Source: Candidatus Margulisiibacteriota bacterium
GTDB taxonomy: Bacteria > Margulisbacteria > WOR-1 > JAKLHX01 > JBAZKV01
Direction: 5' to 3'
DNA length: 64,000 nt
Assembly: GCA_041650635.1 (NCBI GenBank)
Contig: JBAZKV010000002.1
Coordinates: 1-64,000 of the forward strand
Below are positions 26,184 through 34,851 of this stretch, piece by piece (position 1 is the first letter of the stretch; each line of letters opens with the position of its first letter). Under the pieces are notes generated by a model. That model was not told the DNA's origin, made no database searches, and saw only the letters and a list, made by a program, of their open reading frames with translations. The translations under genes and the position numbers were made by a program.

Positions 26184-27659
26184 TCATTTCTTACCCGAAC
26201 CTGAAGGTTCGGCTCCGGTTTTCTTTCCCCAAGGAGCCGACACTTTAGTGTCGGGTCCGCTGATCGCTCCGTCGGGCTTTTTCTTCACAAAACTCCCGAA
26301 CGGAGTGTCTTCAATTATATACCCTTTAGCCTCTATCTCGGCCCTTAATTTGTCAGCGAGTTTAAAATCCTTCTCTTTTTTGGCGGCGGTCCTTTGCGCC
26401 ACAAGGTCGTTGATGTTGTCTTTGACCTCGGCCTTTTTTTCCTTTATGCCAAATTCCATCACATTGTTGAACTCCTCCAGCTGCAGCCTGATGTTGTTTA
26501 TATCCTCGGTAGATAGTTTGAACCTGTTCTCGTTGTAGGCCCTTATCAGGTCAAAGACGGCGGCCAGGGCCTCCGGGGTGTTAAAATCCCTGTCCATGGC
26601 GGAGATGAACTTGAGTTTATAGTTCTCCACATCTATCTTAACGCTGGACCTGTCGTTCTTGCTTGATCTGAGCATAAAAGCCATGTCCTCATAAGCGTTC
26701 TTTATTCCTTCCAGCGCCGAGGCCGCTTCTTTTATCCCATCCGGGCTAAAATTGATCGGGCTTCTGTAATGCGATCTGATGAGGAAAAATCGCACCGCCA
26801 TGGGGTCGAATTGCTTGAACAGCTCCGACAGCGTAAAAAAATTGCCCAGGGATTTTGACATCTTTTCCTTATTGATGGTTATGAAGCCGTTGTGAAGCCA
26901 GTATTTTACAAAATCGCCTTTCCCGCAGCACTCGGCCTGGGCTATCTCGTTCTCGTGATGGGGAAAGATGAGGTCGGCTCCTCCCCCGTGGATATCGATC
27001 CTTTCGCCCAGGTATTTGCGCGACATGACCACGCATTCGCTGTGCCAGCCGGGTCTGCCTTTGCCCCAGGGAGAATCCCAGTAAGGCTCATTCTCTTTTG
27101 CGGCTTTCCACAGCACAAAATCAAGAGGGTTCTTCTTCTTTCCGCTTACTTCCACCCTGGCGCCGGCCTGCATTCCTTCAAGGTCCCTGCCCGACAGCTT
27201 GCCGTAGGCAGGATCCTTGCTTATATCAAAGTACACATCCCCTCCGCTTTGGTAAGCATGGCCGGATGACACCAGTCCTGCTATGAGATCAACGATACCT
27301 TGGATGTTCTCTGTCGCCTTTGGATACTGCGCTGCTTTTTTGATCTTTAATTTGTCCATCACCTCAAAAAATGACTTGGTATAGGTATCGGAGACCTCCT
27401 CTATAGTTTTGCCGAGCCTGTTGGCTTTTTCGATAATTTTATCGTCTATGTCCGTTATGTTCTGGACATAATTTACTCTGTACCCGCTGTATTCAAGATA
27501 TCTTCTGATAACATCAAAGGCGGCGTAGGCCCTGCCGTGGCCCAGGTGCGTCTCATCATACGGGGTTATCCCGCAGACATACATGCTGACATCGGGCGCT
27601 TTGGCCGGAACAAAAGGTTCTTCTTTTCTTGAGAGGGTATTGTAGACGCAAAGGCCCAT
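26184..27659 (-). CDS. cysS: Cysteinyl-tRNA synthetase with repeat-encoded C-terminal tail
   Basis: A 491-aa class I synthetase charging tRNA-Cys. The zinc and HIGH-type region is [19 protein letters not shown], with [25 protein letters not shown] and KMSKSLGN further on. The C-terminal DALR/anticodon part ends at about residue 465 ([19 protein letters not shown]). The final 24 residues (from GPDTKVSAP to GSGKK) are encoded by a double-hairpin repeat that occurs twice more in this window. That tail is outside the normal family length and probably has no catalytic role. The stop overlaps nothing, and the start overlaps the cysE end by 1 nt. Confidence 0.96.
   Translation of the reverse strand: MGLCVYNTLSRKEEPFVPAKAPDVSMYVCGITPYDETHLGHGRAYAAFDVIRRYLEYSGYRVNYVQNITDIDDKIIEKANRLGKTIEEVSDTYTKSFFEVMDKLKIKKAAQYPKATENIQGIVDLIAGLVSSGHAYQSGGDVYFDISKDPAYGKLSGRDLEGMQAGARVEVSGKKKNPLDFVLWKAAKENEPYWDSPWGKGRPGWHSECVVMSRKYLGERIDIHGGGADLIFPHHENEIAQAECCGKGDFVKYWLHNGFITINKEKMSKSLGNFFTLSELFKQFDPMAVRFFLIRSHYRSPINFSPDGIKEAASALEGIKNAYEDMAFMLRSSKNDRSSVKIDVENYKLKFISAMDRDFNTPEALAAVFDLIRAYNENRFKLSTEDINNIRLQLEEFNNVMEFGIKEKKAEVKDNINDLVAQRTAAKKEKDFKLADKLRAEIEAKGYIIEDTPFGSFVKKKPDGAISGPDTKVSAPWGKKTGAEPSGSGKK
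26193..26258 (-). repeat. Double-hairpin palindromic element, copy A (in cysS)
   Basis: Minus strand: unit 1 has stem CCGACAC-TAAA-GTGTCGG, then a 16-nt spacer, then unit 2 with stem CCGAACC-TTCA-GGTTCGG. Flanks are GGAC and CTCC around unit 1, and GGAG and GGT around unit 2. It is read in frame as the end of CysRS. Confidence 0.85.
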
Positions 27660-28270
27660 CAGCAGCTCCCGAGCTTTTTTTCCAGTTTTTCTATCCTTGA
27701 AGAAAGCTCTTCGAGCGCTTTGCCCACCGGGTCGGGAAGGTCTCCGTGCTCCAGGGGATCTACTTTCTTGCCTTCTCTAACTATTATGCGCGCGGGGTTT
27801 CCCACCACGGTGCAATCAGGGGGAACAGATTTTGTAACAAGCGCTCCGGCTCCGACCCTGGAATTGTCGCCTATTACGATATTGCCCAGCACTATCGCTT
27901 CGGCCCCGATTATCACATTGTTGCCTATGGTAGGATGGCGTTTTCCCTTTTCCTTGCCTGTGCCGCCAAGCGTTACGCCCTGATAAAGGGTGACATTATC
28001 CTTGATGACGGTAGTTTCCCCGATAACGACCCCGGCGCCGTGGTCAATAAAAAATCCTTTCCCGACAGTTGCTCCCGGATGTATCTCTATGCCGGTAAAA
28101 AAACGGCTCAGTTGGGAAATGAACCTCGGAAAGAATGGTACATGCAGCCTGTAAAGAAAATGAGCGACGCGGTGAGTATAGATGGCCCACACGCCCTGAT
28201 AGAACAGGACTTCAAAGATGTTCTTTGCTGCCGGGTCCCTTTCAAATACCGCTTTTATGTCATCGAACAT
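27659..28270 (-). CDS. cysE: Serine O-acetyltransferase
   Basis: A 203-aa enzyme making O-acetylserine, the precursor of cysteine. The left-handed beta-helix hexapeptide repeats are clear (IDHGAGVVIGETTVIKDNV, GNNVIIGAEAIVLGNI, DNSRVGAGALVTKSVPP). The catalytic His region is IHPGATVGKGFFIDHG. The N-terminal helical part is short, as in the EpsC/SrpH type. It lies between the channel gene (15-nt gap) and cysS. Confidence 0.95.
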   Translation of the reverse strand: MFDDIKAVFERDPAAKNIFEVLFYQGVWAIYTHRVAHFLYRLHVPFFPRFISQLSRFFTGIEIHPGATVGKGFFIDHGAGVVIGETTVIKDNVTLYQGVTLGGTGKEKGKRHPTIGNNVIIGAEAIVLGNIVIGDNSRVGAGALVTKSVPPDCTVVGNPARIIVREGKKVDPLEHGDLPDPVGKALEELSSRIEKLEKKLGSC

Positions 28271-28285
28271 TCCTGCTCCTCTGTA

Positions 28286-29317
28286 CTACGCCATCGCGAT
28301 CAGGGCATCAAGCTGCGGCGTTGTCCCCATGGCCACTACTATATCTCCGGGACGCACCAGGCTCTCGGCCTTGGGAGAGAGATCAAAAGCGCCGTCTCCG
28401 TTCTTAATGGCCAGGACCATCGCTCCGGTTATCCTGCGGACATTGGCCTCACCAAGGGTCTTGTTGGCCAGTCTTGAGGATTCTTTCACCCGTATCTCTT
28501 TAAGCCAGAACTCTATGTGGTCGCTGCCCGTGACAATGTCAAGAAAATCAACTGCGACCGGGGTAAGGGCCATTGAGGCCATCCTGCTTCCTGCAATGTA
28601 ATACGGTGAAATAACTTTGTCAGCTCCGGCCTTTTTCAACTTGCTTTCGGATTCTTTGTTGCCGGCTCTGGCAACTATATAGAGCTTCTCATTCATATCC
28701 TTGGCGGCCAGGGTCACATACACATTTTCCACATCAGAGTCCGCTGCGGCCACCAGGCCCTTTGCTCTCTTTATGCCGGCCCGCTCAAGCACCTCGTCGG
28801 AAGACACATTGCCGATAATGCATGGGATGCCCCTTGTCTCTAATTCGGCAGCAGTTTCCGGCTTAATGTCTATTACAACATAAGGGATCTTTTCCGCTTC
28901 GAACTGCGAGGCTATCTGGTGCCCAACCCTTCCGAACCCGCTTATTATATAATGGTCCTTCATCTGCTCGAACATTTTTTCCATCTTCCTTCTCCTTCTT
29001 ATCCCGGCTATATTGCCTTCCACAATGAACTCTATTATAGTACCGACGGCGTAAAAGACAGACACCACCCCGAACACAAGGAACACGGTGGAGAACACTT
29101 TACCCGCGGCAGAAAGGTGCACGGAGTCTATATAGCTTACCGCGAGGAACATCGTGGCCATGGTTATGTAGATGGAGTCCAACAGGTTCATGTGCTCTAT
29201 GAACATGTAGCCCAGGGTCCCTATCACTATCGCGGAAAGGACAAAAGCCGCCGGGGTCAGGATCCTCTGAAGAGGATCGACATAATTGGCGACCGAAAGA
29301 GGCCCCTTGTTCTTCAT
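28286..29317 (-). CDS. 2TM ion channel with RCK/TrkA domains and non-canonical selectivity filter
   Basis: A 343-aa protein built like MthK. TM1 covers about residues 22-40, a pore helix and filter about 46-68, TM2 about 72-95. An RCK/TrkA-N Rossmann domain starts at about 116 (HYIISGFGRVGHQIASQFE), with a TrkA-C domain at about 260-343. Where K+ channels have T-V-G-Y-G-(E/D), this one reads A-V-S-Y-I-D (residues 59-64), so both filter glycines are replaced. The fold and the cytoplasmic ring are normal. Ion selectivity is therefore doubtful. The start overlaps the asd stop by 4 nt. Confidence 0.88.
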   Translation of the reverse strand: MKNKGPLSVANYVDPLQRILTPAAFVLSAIVIGTLGYMFIEHMNLLDSIYITMATMFLAVSYIDSVHLSAAGKVFSTVFLVFGVVSVFYAVGTIIEFIVEGNIAGIRRRRKMEKMFEQMKDHYIISGFGRVGHQIASQFEAEKIPYVVIDIKPETAAELETRGIPCIIGNVSSDEVLERAGIKRAKGLVAAADSDVENVYVTLAAKDMNEKLYIVARAGNKESESKLKKAGADKVISPYYIAGSRMASMALTPVAVDFLDIVTGSDHIEFWLKEIRVKESSRLANKTLGEANVRRITGAMVLAIKNGDGAFDLSPKAESLVRPGDIVVAMGTTPQLDALIAMA

Positions 29318-30333
29318 AAAAGCCTTTGTTTAATAAGTTCTTCCGCTATCTGGACCGCATTGGTGGCGGCGCCTTTCCTGAGGTTGTCAGACACTATCCA
29401 CAGGTCAAGGCCGCTGGGAACAGAAGGGTCTTTTCTTATCCTTCCGACCAGCGTGTCATCTATCCCGACACAGTCAAGGACCGTGGGATAGACTTTGTTT
29501 TCGGGATCATCCATCACTTTTACTCCGGGAGCTTTTGAGAGCAGGCTCCTGACTTCCTTGGCCGAACATGGTTTTTCAAGTTCAAGGTTCACTGCTTCGC
29601 TGTGGCCGATAAAGACCGGCACTCTTACCGTTGTAGCGGTAATAGCTATAGAATCGTCTTCCATGATCTTTTTTGTTTCGTTGACCATTTTGAGTTCTTC
29701 CTTGGTATAGCCGCTTTCCACAAAAGAGTCTATCTGTGGAACAGCATTAAAGGCTATCTGTTTTGGCAGGATCTTAGTTTCTATGGCCTTTCCGCTCACC
29801 CAGGCTTTTACCTGCTGTTCAAGCTCGTCAACCGCCTCTTTGCCCCAGCCCGATACGGCCTGGTATGTGGAAACAACTATCCTCTTTATCCTGTATGCAT
29901 CATGGATCGGCTTTAGAGCGACCACCATCTGAGCCGTAGAGCAGTTAGGGTTTGCGATGATCCCTTTATGCCTTTTTACGGCATGAGCATTTACCTCCGG
30001 CACCACCAGAGGCACCTCGGGATCCATACGGAAGTGGGACGTGTTATCTATGACCACAGCACCCGCTTTTACAGCATAAGGAGCGAACTCCTTCGAGATA
30101 GAAGCTCCTGCCGAGAACAAAGCTATATCGATCCCTTTGAAAGAGTCTTTGCCTGCCAATTCTACTTTAAGGGATCTTCCTTTAAAAACGACCTCGGAAC
30201 CGGCCGTGCGTGAAGAAGCCAGCGGCAAAAGGGATTTGACGGGAAAATCACGATCTTCAAGGACCTTGAAAAGCTCTTTCCCTACAACTCCCGTCGCCCC
30301 CAGCACTGCCACATTGTATTTTTTGTCAGACAT
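29314..30333 (-). CDS. asd: Aspartate-semialdehyde dehydrogenase
   Basis: A 339-aa NADPH enzyme reducing aspartyl phosphate to the semialdehyde, the branch point to lysine/DAP, threonine and methionine. The N-terminal Rossmann motif is VAVLGATGVVGKELFKVL. The active-site Cys is in GIIANPNCSTAQMV, with SGWGKEAVDELEQQ and VPVFIGHSEAVNLE following. First gene of the asd-channel-cysE-cysS-serS operon. It feeds DAP for murE and homoserine for thrC, both in this window. It has a conventional leader with AAGGAG 9 nt before the ATG. Confidence 0.97.
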   Translation of the reverse strand: MSDKKYNVAVLGATGVVGKELFKVLEDRDFPVKSLLPLASSRTAGSEVVFKGRSLKVELAGKDSFKGIDIALFSAGASISKEFAPYAVKAGAVVIDNTSHFRMDPEVPLVVPEVNAHAVKRHKGIIANPNCSTAQMVVALKPIHDAYRIKRIVVSTYQAVSGWGKEAVDELEQQVKAWVSGKAIETKILPKQIAFNAVPQIDSFVESGYTKEELKMVNETKKIMEDDSIAITATTVRVPVFIGHSEAVNLELEKPCSAKEVRSLLSKAPGVKVMDDPENKVYPTVLDCVGIDDTLVGRIRKDPSVPSGLDLWIVSDNLRKGAATNAVQIAEELIKQRLL

Positions 30334-30362
30334 TGCTATCCACTCCTTGCATTTTGTTTATT

Positions 30363-30371
30363 ATTTTAACA
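30363..30371 (-). promoter_or_regulatory. asd promoter, extended -10
   Basis: Minus strand TGT-TAAAAT (hexamer 30368-30363), giving a leader of about 22 nt with AAGGAG at 30348-30343. It lies back to back with a plus-strand CATAAT for the gene at 30413. Confidence 0.55.
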
Positions 30372-30412
30372 TAATAGTGGTATTGTTGACAATTTTCCCG
30401 GAGCAAGAAAGA

Positions 30413-30898
30413 ATGAGATCGTCTTTGGTAAAATCAATATGCGTCCTTACAGCTTCCATTCTACTCTTTATGTCCTCTTTCACATCCCCTTGCTTTGCGG
30501 CCTGGAACGGCACCACGACCTGGCAGGATGTAAAACTTGGTTCGCCGGACACTTTTTTGCACCTGCTGGTAGGGGATCTCATCGGAGTAATGGTCCAGAC
30601 CAATTTCCAGGAAGATGACCGGCACACTCAATTCGTCAAAGCCCTGCTAATATCGCTTTCGCTGGGAATGCTAAAGGAAAGCATGGACATGTACCAGCAG
30701 TACAAAAGCGGAAAGCCCCTCCACCTCCCTGATTCAATAAAGGACATGGTCATGAATTTTATGGGCGTTTTCATAAGCTTCAACTTTGATTTTGGCGCTC
30801 CAAAGAAATCCGTGACGAATGCCGGACATACGGTTGACCTTGAAGAACCTTTTGAGGGAGCGCCGCTTCTGGGAGAAAAGTTTGCACTAAGAAAGTGA
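30413..30898 (+). CDS. Secreted YfiM/DUF2279-like protein
   Basis: I choose ATG 30413 (161 aa), because it opens a clean signal peptide (MRSSLVKSICVLTASILLFM to CFA). An in-frame TTG upstream would place 92 unlikely residues ahead of it. GGAG lies 9 nt before the ATG. The mature part has DTFLHLLVGDLIGVM, LGMLKESMDMY and SIKDMVMNFMGVFIS. This is the spacing of the DUF2279/YfiM family (D-x-x-LH ... KE-x-x-D ... D-x-x-x-N-x-x-G). The function of that family is unknown. It is divergent from asd. Confidence 0.65.
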   Translation: MRSSLVKSICVLTASILLFMSSFTSPCFAAWNGTTTWQDVKLGSPDTFLHLLVGDLIGVMVQTNFQEDDRHTQFVKALLISLSLGMLKESMDMYQQYKSGKPLHLPDSIKDMVMNFMGVFISFNFDFGAPKKSVTNAGHTVDLEEPFEGAPLLGEKFALRK

Positions 30899-30969
30899 AG
30901 CCCCTTGTTCTCCATGCTCCCTGCGTCAGGGCGCAGAAAACAGCCCCGCTTTGCACATCCGCTAATATC

Positions 30970-30997
30970 TTGACATGCAATGTACTGATGGTATATT
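30970..30997 (+). promoter_or_regulatory. Promoter of the barrel-SLH gene
   Basis: A perfect TTGACA (30970-30975), a 16-nt spacer ending in TGG, then TATATT (30992-30997). This leaves a leader of about 20 nt with AAGGAG at 31012-31017. It is one of the few full -35/-10 promoters in the window. Confidence 0.65.
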
Positions 30998-31024
30998 AGG
31001 GATATCTCTTGAAGGAGACCTTAA

Positions 31025-33481
31025 CTGTTAAAAAAAGCGATTTGTGTCAGTTGTGCATTCTTGCTTTTGTCGTCCATTTCTTATTCGAACATAAAGGCGA
31101 CCGTTGACCCTACGGATATAGGCATAGGAGCCAGGCCCACCGGCATGGGCAAAGCCTTTACGGCGGTGGCCGGGGATGTTAACAACATTTTTGTAAATCC
31201 TGCGGGACTGTACTCACTAAAGGCGGTTGAGCTTACCAGCATGTACACGAACCTTCTCGGGGACATCAATTATTCCCTGCTCGGAGTTTCGTATCCAACT
31301 TCAGCCGGAACTTTCGGAATAGGCTATGTCGGGATCCAGACCGGAGACGTGATCGTCACGGGGCTGGACTCTTCCGGAAGGCCGGTAGACATCGGCAGCA
31401 GGATAGGCTATGCCAACAATGTACTGATACTGTCCTACGGCAATACTCTCGAAAGATGGGCCAGGCTCTGGAGACCTCTCAACGATATGACCATGGGGCT
31501 TAATGTCAAGCTCTTTTCCGAAAGCTTTCGCGGCACCGGGGGCCAGTCCGCGATCGGCACGGATCTTGATCTGGGTTTTACTTACAAGCCCAGGCCTTAC
31601 CTGACTTTTGGCCTGCTAGGTAAGAATTTCCTCCATTACGAAAGCCCGATAGGAGGCACGCTTTCCTGGACCAACGGCACCAGGGAAAGCATTCCGGCTC
31701 TTCTTAAGCTTGGGGCGGCAATGAAATTTTTTGGCAATGACGCGCCCAAACAGTTCAGGGGGCAGGATATTCTTGGCTCCATAGATCTTGATCTTAACCC
31801 TAACGGAAGCTATCCTTCACTTCTTCATATGGGGGTGGAATGGCTGCCCGTGCAGTTTTTGGCCATCAGAGCGGGCCTTGAGCAGAGCTACGGGGGAGCG
31901 GGCGTTAACCCCGCAACGAACAATTTTACCGCCGGCATCGGCCTTAAGGCAAGGAACCTTTCTTTTGACTACGCGTACCGCAAAGACAATGTCTTAAGCG
32001 AAAATTCAAACCATTATATCTCTGTTTCCTACGCCGGCCCGGACATAAGCTCAAAGAAAGGGCCTCTTGTCAGCATCTCAAGCCCGGAGGACAAGCTCAT
32101 TTTAAGGAGCGATCATGTTGTACTTTCGGGGACAGCGGCCCCATCGGTGAACCGGATAGAAGTGAATAAGGCTGTTGTCCCTTTTGACAAGAACAGCAAA
32201 GCCTTTAGTTCAAACATACCTCTTTCTAAAACAGGGAAAAATCTTCTGGTCATAGAAGCCTATGACAAGAACGGAAAGCTTCTTGGAGCAAACACAAGAA
32301 GGATATTAAGGCTTGCAAGCTTTAAGGATGTCGGAGAAAACTACTGGGCTCGGCAACAGGTAGAATACTGCGCCACTGCCGGCCTGGTAACGGGTTATCC
32401 CGACGGCAGCTTTATGCCCGACAAGACTTTGAGCAGGGCCGAATTATCAACGCTTATGGTCAAGAGCAAAGGGTTGTCAGCCCCATCTGCCTCAAAAAGC
32501 GGGGCCTTTCCAGATGTTGCCTCAAACAACTGGGCCGCCGGTTTTATCAGTACAGCGAACGAGAACGGTTACATTCTGGGGTATCCTGACGGGACATTCA
32601 GGCCCAGCAAAACAATAACAAGGGCGGAGGGGATCTCCGTCATCGCCAGGTTTGACGGCCTTTCAGGCATAGCACCCAAAGAAAAACCGTACTCGGACCT
32701 GGGGACCGATCACTGGGCTGCCGGTTCAGTAAGCGCCGCCAAGGAAAAAGGCTTGCTTAACTTTGTTTCTTTCGACACTCTGCTGCCGGATCAGGGCCTT
32801 ACCAGGGCCGAAGCGGTCGATATGCTGGGCAAGACCGGCCCCGGCAAAGAAAAGATCGACTGGCTGCTTAACTGGAACAAAGGTTTTGACACTACCGCAA
32901 TAGCCGCCATCAAAACTATCGAAAAGACCTCAGCCGAGGTGAATATAAAGGCAATACCGGATGTTCCTTCAGGGTACTGGGCAAAACCCGCCGTGGACTA
33001 TGTTATAGGAGCAAGGATACTTTCCCTCTACCCTGACGGGCTCTTTAGGCCGGAAAAGCCGATAAACAGAGCCGACCTTGCAGTGATGCTGGTAAAGTCC
33101 AAATTCTCCGGGTTCCCTCCTGAAGGCACAAAGGAGCTTTCATTTACAGATGTTCCCCCGGGGCATTGGGCAAAGAGGATGATAGGGGTTGCAGCCGGCC
33201 AGGACCTTATGAAAGGTTATCCGGACAACACCTTCAGACCAAACAACAATATCTCGCTGCTGGACGCCGTCTATGCCTTTGGCAGGCTGGGCAGACTGGC
33301 CGAGGCAAGACCCTCCGGGAATGTATATTCGAACATTCCGGAAGACCATTTCGCTGCCGGCCGGATAAAAGCGGCAAAGGACAAAGGACTGCTCGAATTC
33401 GTACGGTCAAAGGATTTTCAGGTAAATGCCCCGGTAAGCCGGGCCCAGGCTGCCTGGATGCTCTACAAGCTTAAAAACTAG
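31025..33481 (+). CDS. Outer-membrane barrel protein with Ig-like and six SLH domains
   Basis: The best start is CTG 31025, 7 nt after AAGGAG. It gives 818 aa with a signal peptide (LKKAICVSCAFLLLSSISYS); a start at TTG 31061 would remove that peptide's basic end. Residues about 25-335 form a PorV/UPF0164-like barrel (GARPTGMGKAFTAVAGDVNN, FVNPAGL). Residues about 348-425 form an Ig-like domain (VSISSPEDKLILRSDHVVLSG). SLH-type repeats begin near 432, 492, 555, 643, 705 and 767 (YPDGTFRPSKTITRAE and variants). SLH domains bind cell-wall polymer, so the protein may tie the outer membrane to peptidoglycan. Confidence 0.85.
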   Translation: MLKKAICVSCAFLLLSSISYSNIKATVDPTDIGIGARPTGMGKAFTAVAGDVNNIFVNPAGLYSLKAVELTSMYTNLLGDINYSLLGVSYPTSAGTFGIGYVGIQTGDVIVTGLDSSGRPVDIGSRIGYANNVLILSYGNTLERWARLWRPLNDMTMGLNVKLFSESFRGTGGQSAIGTDLDLGFTYKPRPYLTFGLLGKNFLHYESPIGGTLSWTNGTRESIPALLKLGAAMKFFGNDAPKQFRGQDILGSIDLDLNPNGSYPSLLHMGVEWLPVQFLAIRAGLEQSYGGAGVNPATNNFTAGIGLKARNLSFDYAYRKDNVLSENSNHYISVSYAGPDISSKKGPLVSISSPEDKLILRSDHVVLSGTAAPSVNRIEVNKAVVPFDKNSKAFSSNIPLSKTGKNLLVIEAYDKNGKLLGANTRRILRLASFKDVGENYWARQQVEYCATAGLVTGYPDGSFMPDKTLSRAELSTLMVKSKGLSAPSASKSGAFPDVASNNWAAGFISTANENGYILGYPDGTFRPSKTITRAEGISVIARFDGLSGIAPKEKPYSDLGTDHWAAGSVSAAKEKGLLNFVSFDTLLPDQGLTRAEAVDMLGKTGPGKEKIDWLLNWNKGFDTTAIAAIKTIEKTSAEVNIKAIPDVPSGYWAKPAVDYVIGARILSLYPDGLFRPEKPINRADLAVMLVKSKFSGFPPEGTKELSFTDVPPGHWAKRMIGVAAGQDLMKGYPDNTFRPNNNISLLDAVYAFGRLGRLAEARPSGNVYSNIPEDHFAAGRIKAAKDKGLLEFVRSKDFQVNAPVSRAQAAWMLYKLKN

Positions 33482-33492
33482 CGCAAAAAATA

Positions 33493-33501
33493 TGATATAA
33501 T
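33493..33501 (+). promoter_or_regulatory. rpmE promoter, leaderless type
   Basis: TGA-TATAAT (hexamer 33496-33501) ends 6 nt before GTG 33508. The start is fixed by homology to L31, so there is no room for a Shine-Dalgarno site. Confidence 0.65.
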
Positions 33502-33507
33502 AATTCC

Positions 33508-33765
33508 GTGAAAGAAAAAACGCATCCAAAATACCAGATAGTAGAAGCGGCCTGCGCCTGCGGCGCGGTCTACCAGATAGGCTCAACCAAGGACAAGATC
33601 CGCGTTGACATCTGCAGCAACTGCCACCCCCTCTTTACCGGAAAGCAGAAACTGCTCGACAGCGAAGGAAGAGTGGAGCGGTTCAAGAAGAAATACTCCC
33701 AGAAGCCCGTTGCCCCAAAAAAGAAAAAGGTAAGAGCAAAAAAAGAGGACAGGAAAAAGAAGTAG
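33508..33765 (+). CDS. rpmE: 50S ribosomal protein L31
   Basis: An 85-aa zinc-type L31. The start KEKTHPKYQIVEAACACG matches the family, and CxC plus CxxC (ACACG, DICSNCHPLFTGKQK) make the zinc site. A lysine-rich tail of about 20 residues (KKKKVRAKKEDRKKK) extends past the usual end. It starts with GTG from a leaderless-type promoter. prfA follows after 33 nt, and prmC after that, a common rpmE-prfA-prmC order. Confidence 0.95.
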   Translation: MKEKTHPKYQIVEAACACGAVYQIGSTKDKIRVDICSNCHPLFTGKQKLLDSEGRVERFKKKYSQKPVAPKKKKVRAKKEDRKKK

Positions 33766-33798
33766 GCCGTCCGTTCCTTTTGCTCCCCTCCTTTCAAA

Positions 33799-34851
33799 AT
33801 GAAGTTCTCCGAAAAACTGGAAAAGCTGGAAAAAAGATATACAGACCTTGAAACCCTCCTTTCAAGCCCCGAAGTATTAAGCGACAGAGAAAAGATAGAA
33901 AAGTACAGCAGGGAATTCTCGGACCTAAGGCAGATCGTACAAAAGTTCCGCGAAATAAAGAGGCTATCCAAGGATATCCAGGAGATAAAAACATCTAAAG
34001 ACCCGGAACTCAAAGAACTTCAGAAAGAACTGGAAGAAAAGAACGACATTGCGGAAAAAGAGATAGAGATCCTTCTCCTGCCCAAGGACCCCAATGACGA
34101 AAAGAACATCTTTGTCGAGATCAGGGCGGGCACCGGAGGCGAAGAGGCCGCCCTTTTTGCGGGAAGCCTTCTGCGCATGTACCTTCGGTACGCCGAAAGA
34201 AGAGGCTACCAGACAGAATTGATAGAGTCCAACCCCACGGGGCTGGGAGGCTACAAAGAGGTCAGCTTTGCCGTTAAGGGCAAAGGGGCCTACAGCAGGT
34301 ACAAGTATGAAAGCGGCACCCACAGGGTGCAGAGAGTCCCTGCCACAGAGTCATCAGGCAGGATACATACATCCGCGGCAACCGTTGCAGTACTGCCCGA
34401 AGTGGAGGATGTTGAGATCAAGATCGAGGACAAGGATATCAAAATTGATGTGTTCAGGTCCGGCGGGGCCGGCGGGCAAAATGTTAATAAGCTCAGCACG
34501 GCCATCAGGATAACGCATCTTTCCTCAGGTATAGTGGTCAAGTGCCAGGACGAGCGCTCCCAGCACCAGAACAGGGACAAGGCTATGAAACTCCTGCGCT
34601 CAAAACTCTATGATATGGAAGAAGCCAAGAGAAAAGACGGCATTACCAGCATGAGAAAGATCCAGGTCGGCTCAGGGGACAGGAGCGAAAAGATAAGGAC
34701 CTATAATTACCCCCAGAACAGGATAACCGACCACAGGATAGGCCTTTCGGTCTTTAATATTACCGAAGTCCTTGACGGCGCGCTTGACGAGATAGTGGAC
34801 GCCCTGGCCGCAGCCGACAGGATAGCCAAGCTTGAGACCGCCTCAAAATGA
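33799..34851 (+). CDS. prfA: Peptide chain release factor 1
   Basis: A 350-aa factor that terminates translation at UAA and UAG. The coiled-coil N-terminal domain precedes FVEIRAGTGGEEAALFAG. The tripeptide region follows (RVPATESSGRIHTSAATVAVLPE), then the GGQ loop (FRSGGAGGQNVNK), whose Gln is methylated by PrmC. PATE is the RF1-type anticodon mimic, which separates it from RF2. Its stop overlaps the prmC ATG (ATGA). Confidence 0.97.
   Translation: MKFSEKLEKLEKRYTDLETLLSSPEVLSDREKIEKYSREFSDLRQIVQKFREIKRLSKDIQEIKTSKDPELKELQKELEEKNDIAEKEIEILLLPKDPNDEKNIFVEIRAGTGGEEAALFAGSLLRMYLRYAERRGYQTELIESNPTGLGGYKEVSFAVKGKGAYSRYKYESGTHRVQRVPATESSGRIHTSAATVAVLPEVEDVEIKIEDKDIKIDVFRSGGAGGQNVNKLSTAIRITHLSSGIVVKCQDERSQHQNRDKAMKLLRSKLYDMEEAKRKDGITSMRKIQVGSGDRSEKIRTYNYPQNRITDHRIGLSVFNITEVLDGALDEIVDALAAADRIAKLETASK

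Noticed and set aside
26184..26260. The CysRS tail as a functional extra domain
   Set aside because: The residues are encoded by a palindromic element that recurs at two unrelated genes, so its sequence reflects the repeat rather than selection for a domain.
25624..26538. A 304-aa plus-strand ORF opposite serS and cysS
   Set aside because: Both opposite genes are certain synthetases; the ORF is Ser/Phe-rich as expected from antisense reading and has no family resemblance.
27746..28477. A 243-aa plus-strand ORF opposite cysE and the channel gene
   Set aside because: The minus-strand genes carry clear motifs across the whole stretch; low-complexity composition typical of a shadow.
30137..30412. 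Upstream extension of the YfiM-like gene from TTG 30137
   Set aside because: It would run through the asd promoter and start region and would bury the signal peptide.
30899..30969. Possible terminator after the YfiM-like gene (CTGCG / CGCAG)
   Set aside because: The stem is only 5 bp and no T-run follows.
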